Below are positions 34,632 to 48,000 of a stretch of DNA of 64,000 nt, one piece after another (positions within the stretch are counted from its first letter, which is position 1; the number at the start of each line of letters is the position of its first letter). The DNA comes from Lomentospora prolificans (lineage: Eukaryota; Ascomycota; Sordariomycetes; Microascales; Microascaceae). Both the position numbers and the translations under genes were made by a program. The notes beneath the pieces are model-generated. The model worked only from the letters and a program-made list of their open reading frames with translations. It was not told the origin of the DNA and did no database searches. Location of the stretch: the NCBI GenBank assembly GCA_029532625.1, contig JARFXM010000009.1, forward strand, positions 2,232,001 to 2,296,000, read 5' to 3'.

Positions 34632-37600
34632 CCTCCCTGTCTCCGAATTCACGTAATGTTCCAATTTGATCCTTCCCACTGGGCGTAGCCTTATCAGCCG
34701 TCCTTTTTTTAAAATATCTTCAACGCTGGCGCTTAAAACTAAAGTCAGCTGCGCTGCCCATCACGGCTTGCAATCGGAGCACATGCCACTAGAGCCAGCT
34801 GGCCCAGCTGGAGACGCTATCCTCGGAGCCGGAGCGAACGTGGGGCGTGCAAGTTGGAATCCACAGTTGGTCGATCCCAAAGTGCTTCGATGAACTTGGT
34901 CACTCCCTTCCATCTTTCCATCTGGCTGTTACTTGAAGTGAAAATACTACTCGTAATACGGAGAGCAAGGAAATGGGGCGCCCCACACTCTACTTCCACG
35001 CTCTTCGCTCGCTGGCGAAAATCGTTAACATGGGCCGAGCTGAACTAGTCAGAAGTCCATGAATAACATGAACTAGGGAGCTGGCACTCTGCGCCCTATC
35101 ATGCCAATAGATGTATCGGTACCTGCTCCCCTATTGCTGCGTGTCCAAGTATACTCGTGCGCAACAAGCAGTCTCCCTCCATCATCGACCTGCCTGTGAT
35201 CACCAGGATGCCACAACCTTCCGCTATCATTCCGTGGCGTCTTCCCTTGCCCAAATTGCTCCGTCCTAGCTATCCCAGGGAGAGTGCCTGTGAGGAACTT
35301 CATCTCGCGCCCAAGCCCCTTTATTTCCCATCGTGGCATATGGAGTACCAGTGTTCAAACCCGCCAGCGATACGAGGCTTCCTTCTCGAACTCCTCAAGG
35401 CTGGCTGGCGTTTATCGAATCCTTTTCCCAGTATTATTAGCTCAAGGCTGCTGGCCGTGGAGCCAACCCTACCAACCCCCACCATCTCTTCCCTCCCCCA
35501 ACCAAGCCCATACACCCGACCGGACGCCTTGTGCATACCCATGCATGCACTGCCTGCTGGCTGCTTCCTAGTAAATGCAGGCCTGCAGGAACTCCAAGAT
35601 CCCGGTTAGGGTTTTTTTTGGACCCCAAACGCCCTTAACAAAATCCAAAGGAAACGAAAAAGGGATTCCCTGGCGGAACAGACTCATCAGTGCGAGCGTA
35701 CCCTAATACCCCACTCCCATCTATCCCTCCCCTGGTGGATCGGTGTCTCTGATCTTCTAATTGTGCGATATCTTGCAAATCTTGATGCCCAACGAAGTTT
35801 CTAACGCACGAGCCCCTGCGGTGGCTGGCCTGGCACTCTGTCGTGTAAATGAGCATAGCCAGCTGGCGTCGATCGGGAATGCGCGCCCGGTTCAAAGGAG
35901 ATCCAACGAACGACCGGATTTTCTTGGCTTCGTCAACCATGTGAACACGAGACGAAGCGAAAGAGCCCGTCGCTGTTCTTCATTCCCACCGCAGCTTTTT
36001 CTCTCGTTCCTCTCATTTCCCAAGTTGCCGTCGCTAACTAGCTTACAAGTAGTGCAGCCCCATCAGCGTCGAGTTGAGTCAGAGATGATATGTCACCCTG
36101 GCCCAAGCCATGTCACCGACTAGCCGGTTTCTCGAACTCATGTGGGTGGGTGCCCACCAAGTAACGCCAGACCAGGCCGCTTGTCTTCGGAAGATTTCAT
36201 ATCCTGCATGTCCTAACCTTGCTTAACGTGATGTAATCGTGACTCCAGCACCAAAAAAAGGTCTTGTATCATACATAAAGTATGTCCTCTATATGTCATT
36301 TACGCAGATGCGCCCTAAAATAGTGGCGGGAGACGGGATAAAAGAAAAATGGGGATCCTTGCCGCCCAGTGGTTTTTGTTTTTCTAGCATAAGCCGACAA
36401 AGGAGAAGATCAAAAACAAACGATAAAACAAAGATGGCCTGCATACGTCTGTAGTCTATCTCCACAACGCCAATACCCATCTCGCCCGTGGGGACCGTCC
36501 CCTCTGTCTGCTCTAGGTGAACTCGGGTCTAGCCAAAAATCAACTTCGTTCACTGGCCTGGCCTTTTGTTTGTCCTTTCCGCAACCCGCTAAGCTAAGCT
36601 CAAGCCTTACCTGAGGCGAAACAGGGAAATGGCAGGATAATTTGATACGCCTTGACTCCTCAAGCCATGCTATATTCCGCTCGTTGCTAGACTTCCGACC
36701 TTGGAAGCCCAACATCAACTCGCTGTAGATGGCACCGCGGCGCGTGCACACCCCCCCACCCACCGCCACGTGCGCAAGACAAGTGAAGAAACCAGAGTTC
36801 GCTCCGTACATCCTGGACCTGCGCATGCCGCTCTCCCCGAAATTCTGGTAAAATCCATTCCGTTGGGTATCATCTGTCGTATTCACATAGTAAATCCTCC
36901 CGCCAACTCTGGCCTAGAAAATCAGAAACAAACATAAAGACAACAACAACAGAAAGGAGAACCGGAAAGAAATTGGGAGTGAGGCCATGGAAACGACAAA
37001 GGGAAATAGCTGCGTCTACCAGTAGACGTGGGTAAATGGCCAACCAAGCAAATCCCCGCCTTCCAAAAGAAAAAGGAAGGAAGGGAAGAAGTGACTCAAG
37101 GGGAAAAAAAAAGGGGGTGGGAGACGAGACAGTGGAGAGCGTAAGCCGTGCTATGCCGGATCTCAAGGATGACCGTGGAATCCGTGATTGACGGAAGGCC
37201 TGACAGTCTAGAGAAAAGAAAAAGCCAATGTTATCCGTCCACACACTCGCATATGTGGCCTAACCTTCGAAATCCACCATGCCGCAGCCTATGCTGCAGC
37301 GCACGAGAAAGAAAATAGGACCAGATTGTAAAGTAAGGGGATCATGCGGCTTTGGAAACTTCCTAAAAGAGCATGCAGCTGCGAGGCTATAGATAGCTTC
37401 GGATGAGGGGTCGTTGGACCAGAAACATGGCCATGTCTGGGGCACAGGCCAGCTGCAACTCCTCGAAATGGGGTCGTGTACGGAAGTACTTTGGGAAAAG
37501 CACATGGCCAAGCAAGGCCGAGACGAATGGACAGCCCATTTCGATGGCCTGGCGCACTGCCGATGTGCGTCCGTAACTCGCGAATCACCCAGCATATTCC

Positions 37601-37682
37601 CCCTTCTCATCCGGATGCTAGCTTAGAAATATCAATGTGTGCGTGGATACTCGATTGCGCGAAAATGTGCCAACCCAGCGTT

Positions 37683-39057
37683 TTATGATCCGCCGCTCGG
37701 ACCCGACTCGTCGCTAGCTTCGCAAAGATCCAGGCATTCCGTGAGCACTGAACGCCACAAGTTTGTCAGTCAATCCGTGCAGAGAGAAGAGGGAATCTCT
37801 CACGAGTCCTCGTTATTCATCCCCGCCAAGTGGATCCACGGCACTCACCAGTAATGATTTGCTCTTCCCAGACCCCGTATTGGTAGTCAACGAGCCCATG
37901 CCGCTCAATGCCATCACAGAGCCGAACAAGCTCTTTCCCCATCTTTTCCAAGTCATCCTTGGAGAGCAAGGTCTCAACCCCCTGAAGCTTTTGTTCCGAT
38001 TCCGTCATATCCTTCTGTCCCTGGAACAACCCCAACCATGCATAATTGAAGTCGTTCCACAGCTTGAGCCGATCTGCATGGAGGGTTCGGTCGTCGACAT
38101 TGAGGCCTGCCAATAATAGGTTGCATCCTGGTTAGTTCGGCGAACGGACAATACCCTTGGGAGGCAGGTTCATCAAGGATGGACTAATAATAAGGGGTGA
38201 AGGCAGGATTTGCTTGCATGTGGTCCATGCATTGCTTGTACCAAAATGGCACCGAGTGTGTCGGTAACGACTGGTAACTTACCCAAATCAACAACCTGGC
38301 TTAATAGCCAATTAGATATCCCCAAAAGGGTCTCGCTTGCTCTTTTCAAGGATCCGCTTCGGATATCTCGAAATACTGTCGCGAGTCGGGTTTGGTAGTC
38401 GGCCCAGCGCTCTTCCATTCCCGCCCCTGTCGCCATTGCAGAATAGTCGGATTGCTCCATCGCTACACTTGGCGCCGTAGTTTGTGAGCTCGCTAACCCT
38501 GCTCCAACCGAAGGTAAAGAACCTGAAAAGGTTGGTATTTGTGGCTGTTGTTGGTACGCTGCACCTGACGACTGTGCAGCTGGCAGTGCAGATGATGTTG
38601 CTGCCGAGCCCGTATCAGATTGAAAGTACTGAGGCACTTCTCCAGACATCATCGACATCGCTCCGGGTTGGCGACCTTGGAACTGCTGCGCAGCATCGTA
38701 AGGGTTCTGAGTTCCTGTCTGGCTGACCGGGTACATCATATTAGGATTGTAGGTACTGAATGTCTGCTGCTGCCGTGTGTCCTGACTATAGTCTGTCGAC
38801 TGATAGGGGAGACCGCCTTGGGAAAGCCCTGTTCCGGGGAAGGCCGATGCCGACTCCTGATAGTATCCGCCATAACTGCTAGCACCTGCCATTCCACGAC
38901 CCGAGGAAGTGTTGAGAGGGGCTGGTCGGAACCGCTCAGTCGCGCTGCCTGCCATGTTACGCCTTGATGATTGTTGGTCTTGTAAAGGATATCGTGGGTT
39001 GTTTACACCGTGAACTGGCGGTTCATTCTGCCTCCCGCGGTTACGGGGTTCGTCCAT
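37683..39057 (-). CDS. Conserved ascomycete-type Gln/Ser/Tyr-rich protein, possible transcriptional regulator
   Basis: Three exons on the minus strand, 39057-38283, 38106-37849 and 37747-37683, give 365 residues. Splice sites are GTAAGT and GTGAGT donors with CAG acceptors, an ACTAAC branch precedes exon 2, and all phases agree. The first ~210 residues are disordered and rich in Gln, Ser, Gly and Tyr, with RYPLQDQQSSRR, MAGSATERFRPAPLNTSS and GGYYQE. The C-terminal ~140 residues look helical and structured (ERWADYQTRLATVFRDIRSG, LHADRLKLWNDFNYAWL, MGKELVRLCDGIERHGLVDY, then VLTECLDLCEA). I do not recognise a named domain. From memory it resembles proteins that some ascomycete annotations call transcription factor RfeG, but I cannot confirm that. 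It stands alone in about 19 kb, an arrangement common for developmental regulators; that role is inference. Confidence 0.8.
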
Positions 39058-42000
39058 GCCCCGAGGAGCTCTGAGCTAGCGAAGCTTCCGGCTGTACGCA
39101 AAGCCGAGCCTCTGCGTAAGGGTCAGGAAATTGCTTCCGGTGCTAGTTTGGATAAAGAAGTCGAGCGCTGCGTGGCTTTGGTCACTTAAAGTCTCAGTGT
39201 CAATTCTTGAAGAATCAAAGACCATACAGCTGATCGTTTGGTTTAAAATGGAGATGGTCTGAAGAGCGCCGGGCCGTAATCCTGTGCTCCAGTGGTACCG
39301 TGTCCCTCACATAGAAGGAGCAACAAGCAATGGCGTCCTGTAAGGTGGATGAAGCGCTGCGTTAATGCTGAGACGGTGGAACAACGGGATGCGACGAAGA
39401 GAACGGCCTGAGTAAACAAATGGGGTGTTGGCCGCAAGTGTGCGCGCGGGAGGAGGGAAATATAAAGTAGGAAATTTGCAACAGGTTAAAGTCGGAAACA
39501 ATGCTTAGTCGACGTGGTGGGGAGACTCCAGGGATATATCGAGTAATGTTGGGCTCTTGAGATCGGGCCCAACCGTGGCCAAGGGTGCCTCTCTTCTATA
39601 AAGAGAGTGACCGGGCGCGTGTGAGTTGATACAGCAAGGCGTCACCTTTCCAGGAACTGAAGGAGTTTAGGGATGGAGGGGGGTGTGAGTGTCTAGGTGT
39701 CTAGGTTGACGGAATGAGCGATTCGCACGAAGTGGAGGCAGCTGTATGGAGTGGTTTTAAAACGTTTCTTCCGCAGACACACCGTACTAAGATATTTCCT
39801 AGCGCCACTTACAGTCCAAGAAGCGTGGCTTGGGTGGGAGATGACCAATATGCCCAGGAGGATAGCTTCTCCGTCCGATGAGGTCACACCATGCCCAGGA
39901 GTACTCTGTGACCGGAGAGACGATTTCCAGATCAGGCCGTGCACCACGACGAATGGTTCTGCACTATATGGATGGGTCCCTGAAGCCGGCTATTGTCCTG
40001 AGAGGTACTGCGTGTTAGGAACACGTAGCCGGCTGAGTTGGAGTTGTCGGAAGCAGCTTTCGTGTAGTTCAGAAGCCAGGCCACCAGGGCTCTGAATGGC
40101 GCAAGCGGAGGACCGAAAAGTGAAAAAAGGTATACAAGCCCTAAAGTGAGGTTGTGGACGATAGAAGGACGGCTGAATGGATGAGGGAAAGCTGGGGTGC
40201 TAAGGAACGCGGAGGTTGTGTAAGCAAGTTGAGAAGGGAAAGAGAAATCAGAGATTTCTTATAAGACGGCCTAGGTTCGCCGATTATCGCATCATAAGAG
40301 TCAGGCTAGATACGAATTATTGCGAGACAACAATATCTTTAAGAACTTAATGGCATTAAGATGATTAGTAGAGGGAGGATGTAAATGAAACGGATGTTGC
40401 CCAGAGGCAGGCCGAGAGGGTGCCGGGAAAGCAATAGGGTGCTGGAGGTGCGAAGCATAGAAGGGCACTAGCAATCTCCACCAGGGCCAGAGCAATGAGT
40501 GTAGGGCAAGCAAGATGGGGCGAGCTACGCGACGAGGTTGAAGGTTACAGGAGTCTAAGAAGCGCGTGGGTTCTGGATATGGCGGAGAAGTGCATGCGCG
40601 TGTCTTGGATAATGCCTACTCATAGCGAGTCATGAATTGGGAAGAAAGGGGGGGGGGGGTGGAAAGGGTGTGGATAGAAGGCGGGGATGGGACCTAATGG
40701 CTCATTCGGGGCGGGAGAATAAGGGAAGAAGCTTGATGTCCTAAGTCCAGGATAAGGAAGGAGGAAAAAATCAAGAACATGGAAGCCCATGGCTTGCCAG
40801 AAGCCGCCGTTGTACTGTACATGAGTGTACGAAGTACGGAGAAGAGAGGGTAGTGGGGGAGGCTTCCGGAGGCAAAGACTTGGATACTGCAGGGAAGGAA
40901 CAGACAAATATCCGCGCTCGAGACCAGGACTAGGACCAGGGTCAAGGAAGGAAGATCAGAAGCTGGCTGCGTAAGACCCGAACCGCCAAACACCTTTAGG
41001 CCCGGAGGGGACATTGAAGCCCGAGGGTAATACATCCACTGGATGCGAGACAGGCGGGACCCTAGCAGGGCATGTGGCAGAGGTATTACGGAAGTCTCTA
41101 GCATTTGCCGATTTGGAAAAGCGGGAGAAAATTGGCAAGAAGAACTTAAGAGAATCGGTGGAGCTGAGAGTGTGCGTCACGTATAAGGGAAGTAAAGGCG
41201 CAAGCCAAGTAGAAAGTGCAGCTCAGAAATGTTGCCCATGTTGTGTCGAGGCATGCATGAGAAGAGTCCTTGTCTTCTCTTTCCATCATATCTCGACCAT
41301 GAAGGCACGGTCTTGAGGAGCATATCGCTGTAATCTTTGGCAAATATACAAAGGTAGGGTTAGGGGATGAAAATAGAAGATGTGCAGGTCGCACTACACG
41401 CCTGTCCCTGCGCTCGCCTAGTTTTATTGCGTAATACCGGAGAGTAGTCTCTGTTAGAGGGCAGTCGACTGGGGCGGGGCGCTTTTGTGCCCGGATCTTC
41501 AGGTAGCAGACTTCTGGGCTTCCACTATTAGTCGGTACAGCGCTCTACTATTAGTGGCCGATTTCGTTTCTCGGGGACTTGGCTGATATTATTAGTGGCT
41601 CCGATTAGTGAATCGTGGCGTTTTGGTTTGACAGAGACATGTAGGCAGGTGTCCCTGGGCGTAGACCCAGGTAGTGCGATGCCTGCCATAGGATCTAGTC
41701 CGTCTCAGTGCAGGGAAGGTACAGGTACGGATACGACTGGACACTAACATAGTGGATCCTTATTGAGGCGACATGATGGGGAATGCGTTTGGTGTTGGAG
41801 TTGTACCAGTAGGTAGATGTAATAGGGTAGGCAGGTTCAAGGGGCTCCTGTGATCCAGACTACTTGTTGAGGTCTAGACACTCGAGTAGAACTGTATGCC
41901 GTCTCGCTGCTTCCTGGTGCGAGGCCAGTGATCTTCACCAATGAAATAGTGCCCTTAACGACCGAGGTATGTGGATGATGATGTACCACAAGTAACCCGC

Positions 42001-45000
42001 TTGGATAGTTGGGAAGAGGGACCGACGATACGGCTTCTGGCGGGGCAATTCTGAAGAGAGAAAGGACGGGAATGTTCCCGATGGATGACTGAAGAGCAGA
42101 GGAATGACACCTCAGTTGACTTACCGCGATGCAATGTGTTGGGACCGATTGTGCGAATAGGATTGGCCCGCAATTGGACTTGTAAGGGTGGAAGCGCAAA
42201 CAAGAAAATGCAGTCTGAAAGTCGGAAAGGGAAAAGAGTGAAACAAAGCTGGAATCCGCCTTGGGAGATATAAATGAAGTGTAACTTGCAAAGGCGGGCT
42301 GGAGAGCTTGGTGGGAGATGGATCCATGTGTTGCCGGTTCGTCATGGTGGCTGCATTTTCGGGCTGACTGGTTCAGGGTGTTTTTGATGGGGTCCTGGCG
42401 TGATCGCCTTACGTGGCTTACAATCCAGAGTTCCTGAACAACTTAAAAATAAGTTTGGCTAAGATCAATACAGATCAAGCAGAGGCTGGCTAGCCTACCC
42501 CTGCCTCGGAACAAGGTCGCGTGGTAGGAGTGGACCTTGAGCTATTCTGGTGGGGGGCTTTGGTTTTGGTTAGTGACACGACTTTCTCGTCAAGTACTTG
42601 TATAAGTCGGCGCTGGTAAGAGCGGCGGGTATTGGGAAATTTGGCGAACGATCAGGGAAGTTCTCATACAGTACTGGTGACCATCGACCCGTGGCTGCTG
42701 TGGCATTGGGGGGCGAAGAGCAACAGTGGATCGGGGTCCAGCCGGCGAAATACAAAAGACGGAGTCGTGGTATGATTCTTTATTTGCGTCTAGTTCCATG
42801 CTATGGATCGAAGCAGACGAACATCGTACTGTTATGGTACCTACAGCATCTATGATCGCTTCTGTCGTCTATGCATATGCGAGGCTAGCCAAGCGGATGG
42901 CACTGGTCGCCGGTCAAATTAAATTCATTGAGACAGGGCCTTGGAGGTCCAACCGAGGGCCAAAAGACCGCATCAACCCCCTTTCCCCCTTGCTTAATAA
43001 GTCGTATAAGAAGGACGATAGCATAGGTGGGATTTGTCTCATGCCTCAGGTTATCTCCGGTGCCATTGCCTTCTCGCCCCTTTGTCACATTGGTCTTAAT
43101 GACCTGGTCTTTTGACTCCGCATCCGCTTGTCGTGCAAGAGGGGGTCGAGTGCTTACATCCTATGCGGTCAAACCAACGCAGCCTGGAGAATGGTAGAGA
43201 GTGAGAGAGCTAAGTCGAAGTCAAGGGATATGGCTGTTCGAGTCGCTTGAACCACGTTTTCCGCAAGCATTGCAAGGTATTGGGCGTGCCGCCTCGTTGG
43301 CGACCCGACCTTGCTCTCCGGCTCCATTTCCGTTTCCTGCTAACAATATACCATGTGGCTCGGTTACAAGTAGTTTGGTCCTAAGGTAGTCTTTCCTATC
43401 AGCACCTAAACTTTAAACTTGGCTGTGACAAGAGCGGACCAGCAACCCATGCCCATCCAAACAAGAACCAGCGTTGCGCCGAAGATCAGGATCAAGAACC
43501 CACGAATGGAAGGGTTCGGCCCAAATTCGGCTGTGAACTTCTGTCTAACCTCCGTCATTTCAATCTTCGACACATGACCACCCGCACCAAAGGCTGCTCT
43601 CGCCTGGCCCGTCAAGGCTGACGGCCGGGGAAGCCGATAGTGTGGCAGCGGGGGGTCGGGGTAAGTTGTGATATGAAGCTCGCATATGGTTCTAAAGTGT
43701 GCCAGCCGCTGGCGTACGGAGTTTCTCTCATCAAGGCATTCATAACATACGCCCGGGGGGTCCGTTTGCGCCTACGCAGGTAAAGTGCCCATCAAAAATC
43801 TGGAACCTCGTCTTGAGCTTGTAAACTGCTCTCGTTATATCCTCATTTCTAATCTTACCGCCGTACATTGGCAGTTGAAGCACAAGAAACCTTTGCCGAG
43901 ACATCGTAACCAATAACGCGGCAAGCCCTCAGCCTGCATCTAGTGCACGTTGGTAGGTGTTGTGTCAGTCTGTCCTGCTCCCGACTTGCACGGGAGCCGA
44001 ACTGTTAGCACGGTCGGAATCGCCAACGCCTCGCATTTGTGTAAGACATTACAACTCCACTGAGGATAGTGGATACCTAAACGCGGCCCGCGTGGTCGAG
44101 GCCGGGAGCAGAGCTCCACTGGCATTTCTGGCGCGTCGACCTCAGGCCATGATTATGCAGGCTGATTGAAGATTCGCGAGAACACGAACGACTATTTGGC
44201 GGTCTCACGATACGCTTGAATATGCGCGATAAAACGTCAGTGTCTGGGGGAGGGGGTGAAGGAGAGACCATCGGATGGCTGCCCGTCGTGAAAGCGGCAT
44301 TGGACTGGCGCCAGAGTGCGCCCTCTCATGTCTGCCCAGCTTCATCCTTCTTTTCCCCGATGCAAACCAAACCAGAGTCAGGCACCTGTGGAGAGATAAT
44401 TTCTCCGCGCGCACGTCCGCGACAAACTTCGCAGAGCGCATAAGCGAGTACATAGTGTACAAGCCTGCGATGGGTACAGAAGAAAGACAAGGGATCCCAA
44501 CCGCTAGGAAAATCCGAGAACTTGAGAAAAATAAAGGAGACGAAAAATAAATGGCAGGACGCCAGCCAGCGAGTGGGAGAGCAGGGCAGCTAGCGCGTCT
44601 GATGAGGGGAGGGTCTGTCCTACTCCGTAGCCAGGGGAGCAGCAATCAAAGGGAATTTTCACAGAAAATGCTGCCATTTCCCCAGCTTGCGTAATGATTG
44701 AGAGCCGAAGTACTAGTACTCGGGTAGAAGGCAAGAGCTGAGAAGATGAGAGGATGACGGCGGGGTCTCTCTTGTGTTTAAAAATAAGAACCTTGAACCA
44801 TGTCCGATAGCAGGGGAATCGAAGTTCAAATGGATGTCGTCGAAAGAAGCCGAGTATCTCTGCCAAAATGACCAGGGTTCTGGTTCCAATGAAACACAAC
44901 GACCCATCAAGTCTATCTCTCGCAGAGGGTGGTAAGTGGGGCGAAGCCGCTGCACTGTGTCAGGCAATGTCCATGGTCACGGTCAGGGTGGCAGCGTCCA

Positions 45001-48000
45001 CGTCTGTCCCAAGATAATATGGTCGGGTCCTTTCCCCATGTACTTCGTTCGTCGTCAAGTGTGTGGTGCTAGGGTTTCCATATTACAGCACAGGCGCAAA
45101 GCGGGATGTCGCAGAATAATTACCATCCACCGCGAACAGGTGTGCCCACAACGGATGCGAACATTATTAAGATGGATGGTGTTGAGCCGTACGTGCAATG
45201 TACGTTGGACTGCCGGCATCAAAAGACTGTGCGAGGTCATCAGATAACGCGACCCGGTACCTCTGTCCTGGAAGTTTTGCTCCCCCCATTTATACGCCCA
45301 TTTTGCGATTGAGCCGCCAGCGACACGGATCCGGTCTGGGCTGTCGGGTAACCATCCGAAAGAAGGCGTCTCTCCGAATCGTCAAGTTGTCGTCGTTCCC
45401 TCCACAGCCCAAACCTGACGCTTAGCTTCGATCGCTGGCTCTAGCAAGGACCTGTGTAATACAGTAATTAACACTGTATTGTACCTGCATCCTGCATGAG
45501 TGTTCTTGATGCTTCATATGCGCGGTACGTACATTCGCAACCAATCCATGAACGTCGCTGCTGTGCAAGAAAGTATGCAACAGACCTTGATCAATGATAG
45601 TGACATTACAAGCCCATAGGACGAGGCGAGCTCTGTCGCTGACTCGCGGGTAAGCAAACAATTTTGTGCTTTTGCCTTAACTTTTGGGGTTGCCGGTGGG
45701 ACGCTGTCAAAATTCACGCTCAGAACCTTGTTCCGGAGTCGGTTTTCGTCCCCGGCGTCCCCAATTGATAGCTCCAAGTAACTCGTCCCTTCGGAGGATC
45801 CACTACCTCCGTTCCAACCTTTCGCCGGAGCTGCCCCAGACTTCGTGCCCGAAGGCAATGGAAATGCCCCTTGAAGAAAGAACTCGCTACCGAGGGAAAA
45901 TGGGCGGGAAGGCAGTCTTGACCTCGTGAAATGACGTGCATCGCGCGAGGAACCCGACCCCCGTCTTTTTTTTTTTGTTTCTTGTCAATTTTCTTCTTTC
46001 CTTTTCTTTCTTGCATTTTCCGCACCCCCGCTAGTTTGGCGCGGATTTGAACGGATGCATACGATGTACACTAGGATGGTGCAGGATCGATGGTACGTAA
46101 CATGACTTACAACCTTACCTGTCTGAATAGCTAACGCCGTATTATAAGCCCGCACCCCGAGTTCCGTAGGGCCCAAGCCGCCGGGTGCCATTCAAGATGG
46201 CCCATAAATCTGCTCGTTCCTCAGCCGGGCGGGTGCTTCCTGGCAATGGCTCGTTTCATATCCTTGACGAACATTACATAGTGCGAGGGCGCTGATACCC
46301 TGTCATAATTGTGTGAGTCGGTCAAGAAAGACTCCAGCCATTGCGATGCTATAGAAAGAGGAACCGGAAGGGTCGTTGAGCTTGGGCTGATCTCAGCCTA
46401 ATGATAACCAGCCGCTACCAGGCTCGTCGATCCTGGATACGACGGTTGCAATGAGGCGTCCGAATCCAACTTGGACCACATTGAACAGCTGCAACGATCG
46501 TCATGATCCACCAGTTACGGCAAATTCGAATAGCACAAAATATCTTTCTACTTATATAGAGCTAGGGATCATGTAGTCACCACGGGGTACAGATGCGCTT
46601 TCTTCACCTTTAGACTGGAAAAAAAAAAAAACCTCAGTTGTTTATCACTGGACTCATGTTTTAGCTAGCCGATGGTGCTACAATGGACACATTGATAGAG
46701 CCCTGGCGCAATACACCGTCAACCGGGTTTAGCTAGCCACCCTCCATCTTGAAGCATCCGGAACCCCAGGACCTACCCTGTCAAAAAAGTACACTGCGGC
46801 GATATCAACTTTTCGCAAAAAGCCACGCGCGGAATAATAACAACAGAGGTAGAGTCTGAAACGTTGGCCCATTCCCATGACCCCTCAAATTATTCGAGAA
46901 CGTTTCTATGGGCTTTTCTACGGACCGTGATTCCACGTGGAACCGGGGTCTGTGCCCTCGCTTCTCCTTCACATTTAATCAGAAAAAAGTGCCGGCTTGT
47001 ACTTCACAATTTGTATCAAGTCATCCTTTGCTGATGTGATATTCTTGGGCGCTTGACATTGGGTACCTCTTCCGTGAACGGAATTTGAAATGGAATATTG
47101 AACGAAGTGTTCTCAAGCTCCGAGTTGCCATCTCGGCGCCTTCTGGGAGACCCTAGTTTATAATGACACGGTATATACGTCGCATTCGAGCCGTCTTTCT
47201 TGATTGATACAATGTATATGTGTTGTCCCGCCCGGCATCTTGTGCCACTTGTCGCCCCCACGGTATCCCTGTACTTGCAGGTCTCGAGCGGCTTCTCAAT
47301 TTCCATGTGTCCAAGCACTCAGCAGCTATTCTGCGATCTTCATCCACAGCGCCCACAGGCTCACTTCTGCCATTATCGTTACGTTCCACGCTCTGCTTCC
47401 CTTCAACGTCCTGTTGATGTAAGTGTGTAGCAGGAGCTATGAGAAGAAATAATTAGAAAATAGGGGGCTTGTGGGTAGGCGAAGGCCGAAGGCATCGGGG
47501 GTACTGCTGGCCAGCCCTTTTCTCTCCCATACCATTCCGAATTGGAGCCAGTGCGGCGCGGGTTGTTGTTTCGTAACGTCTGAACGGGATTTTTCCTTTC
47601 AGTGCTTGCACCGGAGTTAACCTGATCGTACCTACTCGACACATCCAGCGCAAATCCCTCCGCAAACATGGAGAACGCAAGGATTAGAAGAACCTTACTC
47701 TTCGTCTCGTCTCTCTCCAATATCGGCCTGGTAGCCAGGATGCAATGCAACCATGGGCGCATAGGACGAGAAGAAGCCGGACGCCGCTTACACAAGCGTC
47801 TGTCATACATGGAGAATACATGGAAATGCATGGAAGGCTCGAATTGCCTGTATTACCATGTTTTACGACCATAGGCAACGAACCAACGAGCCGTGTTTCC
47901 CGGTCTCTCCGAAGCAGAATGCGCCACCTACGGGTGAATGTGCGGCAATCACGCAGATATGGGTGTAAACAGCCTACTAGGTACTGCGAGAGGCGAGCCC

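Larger units (their letters stand above)
29300..37682. other. 8.4 kb gene-poor stretch
   Basis: No open frame here shows a domain, a codon bias like the neighbouring genes, or splice partners. I saw no reverse transcriptase, integrase or transposase motifs and no long terminal or inverted repeats. It contains A-rich tracts (31147-31176, 32392-32442, 34050-34101, 34586-34631), many CCAGC/GGCTGG steps at 32-36 kb with a (GGCT)n run at 33597-33617, and a tRNA-like A-box/B-box pair on the minus strand at 31065-31123. It could hold a non-coding transcript, a decayed element, or distal control sequence of the gene at 37.7-39.1 kb. Confidence 0.5.

Noticed and set aside
47403..47831. 142-residue minus-strand frame
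   Set aside because: No domain, no gene-like codon bias, several competing frames overlap it, and no splice partner was found.
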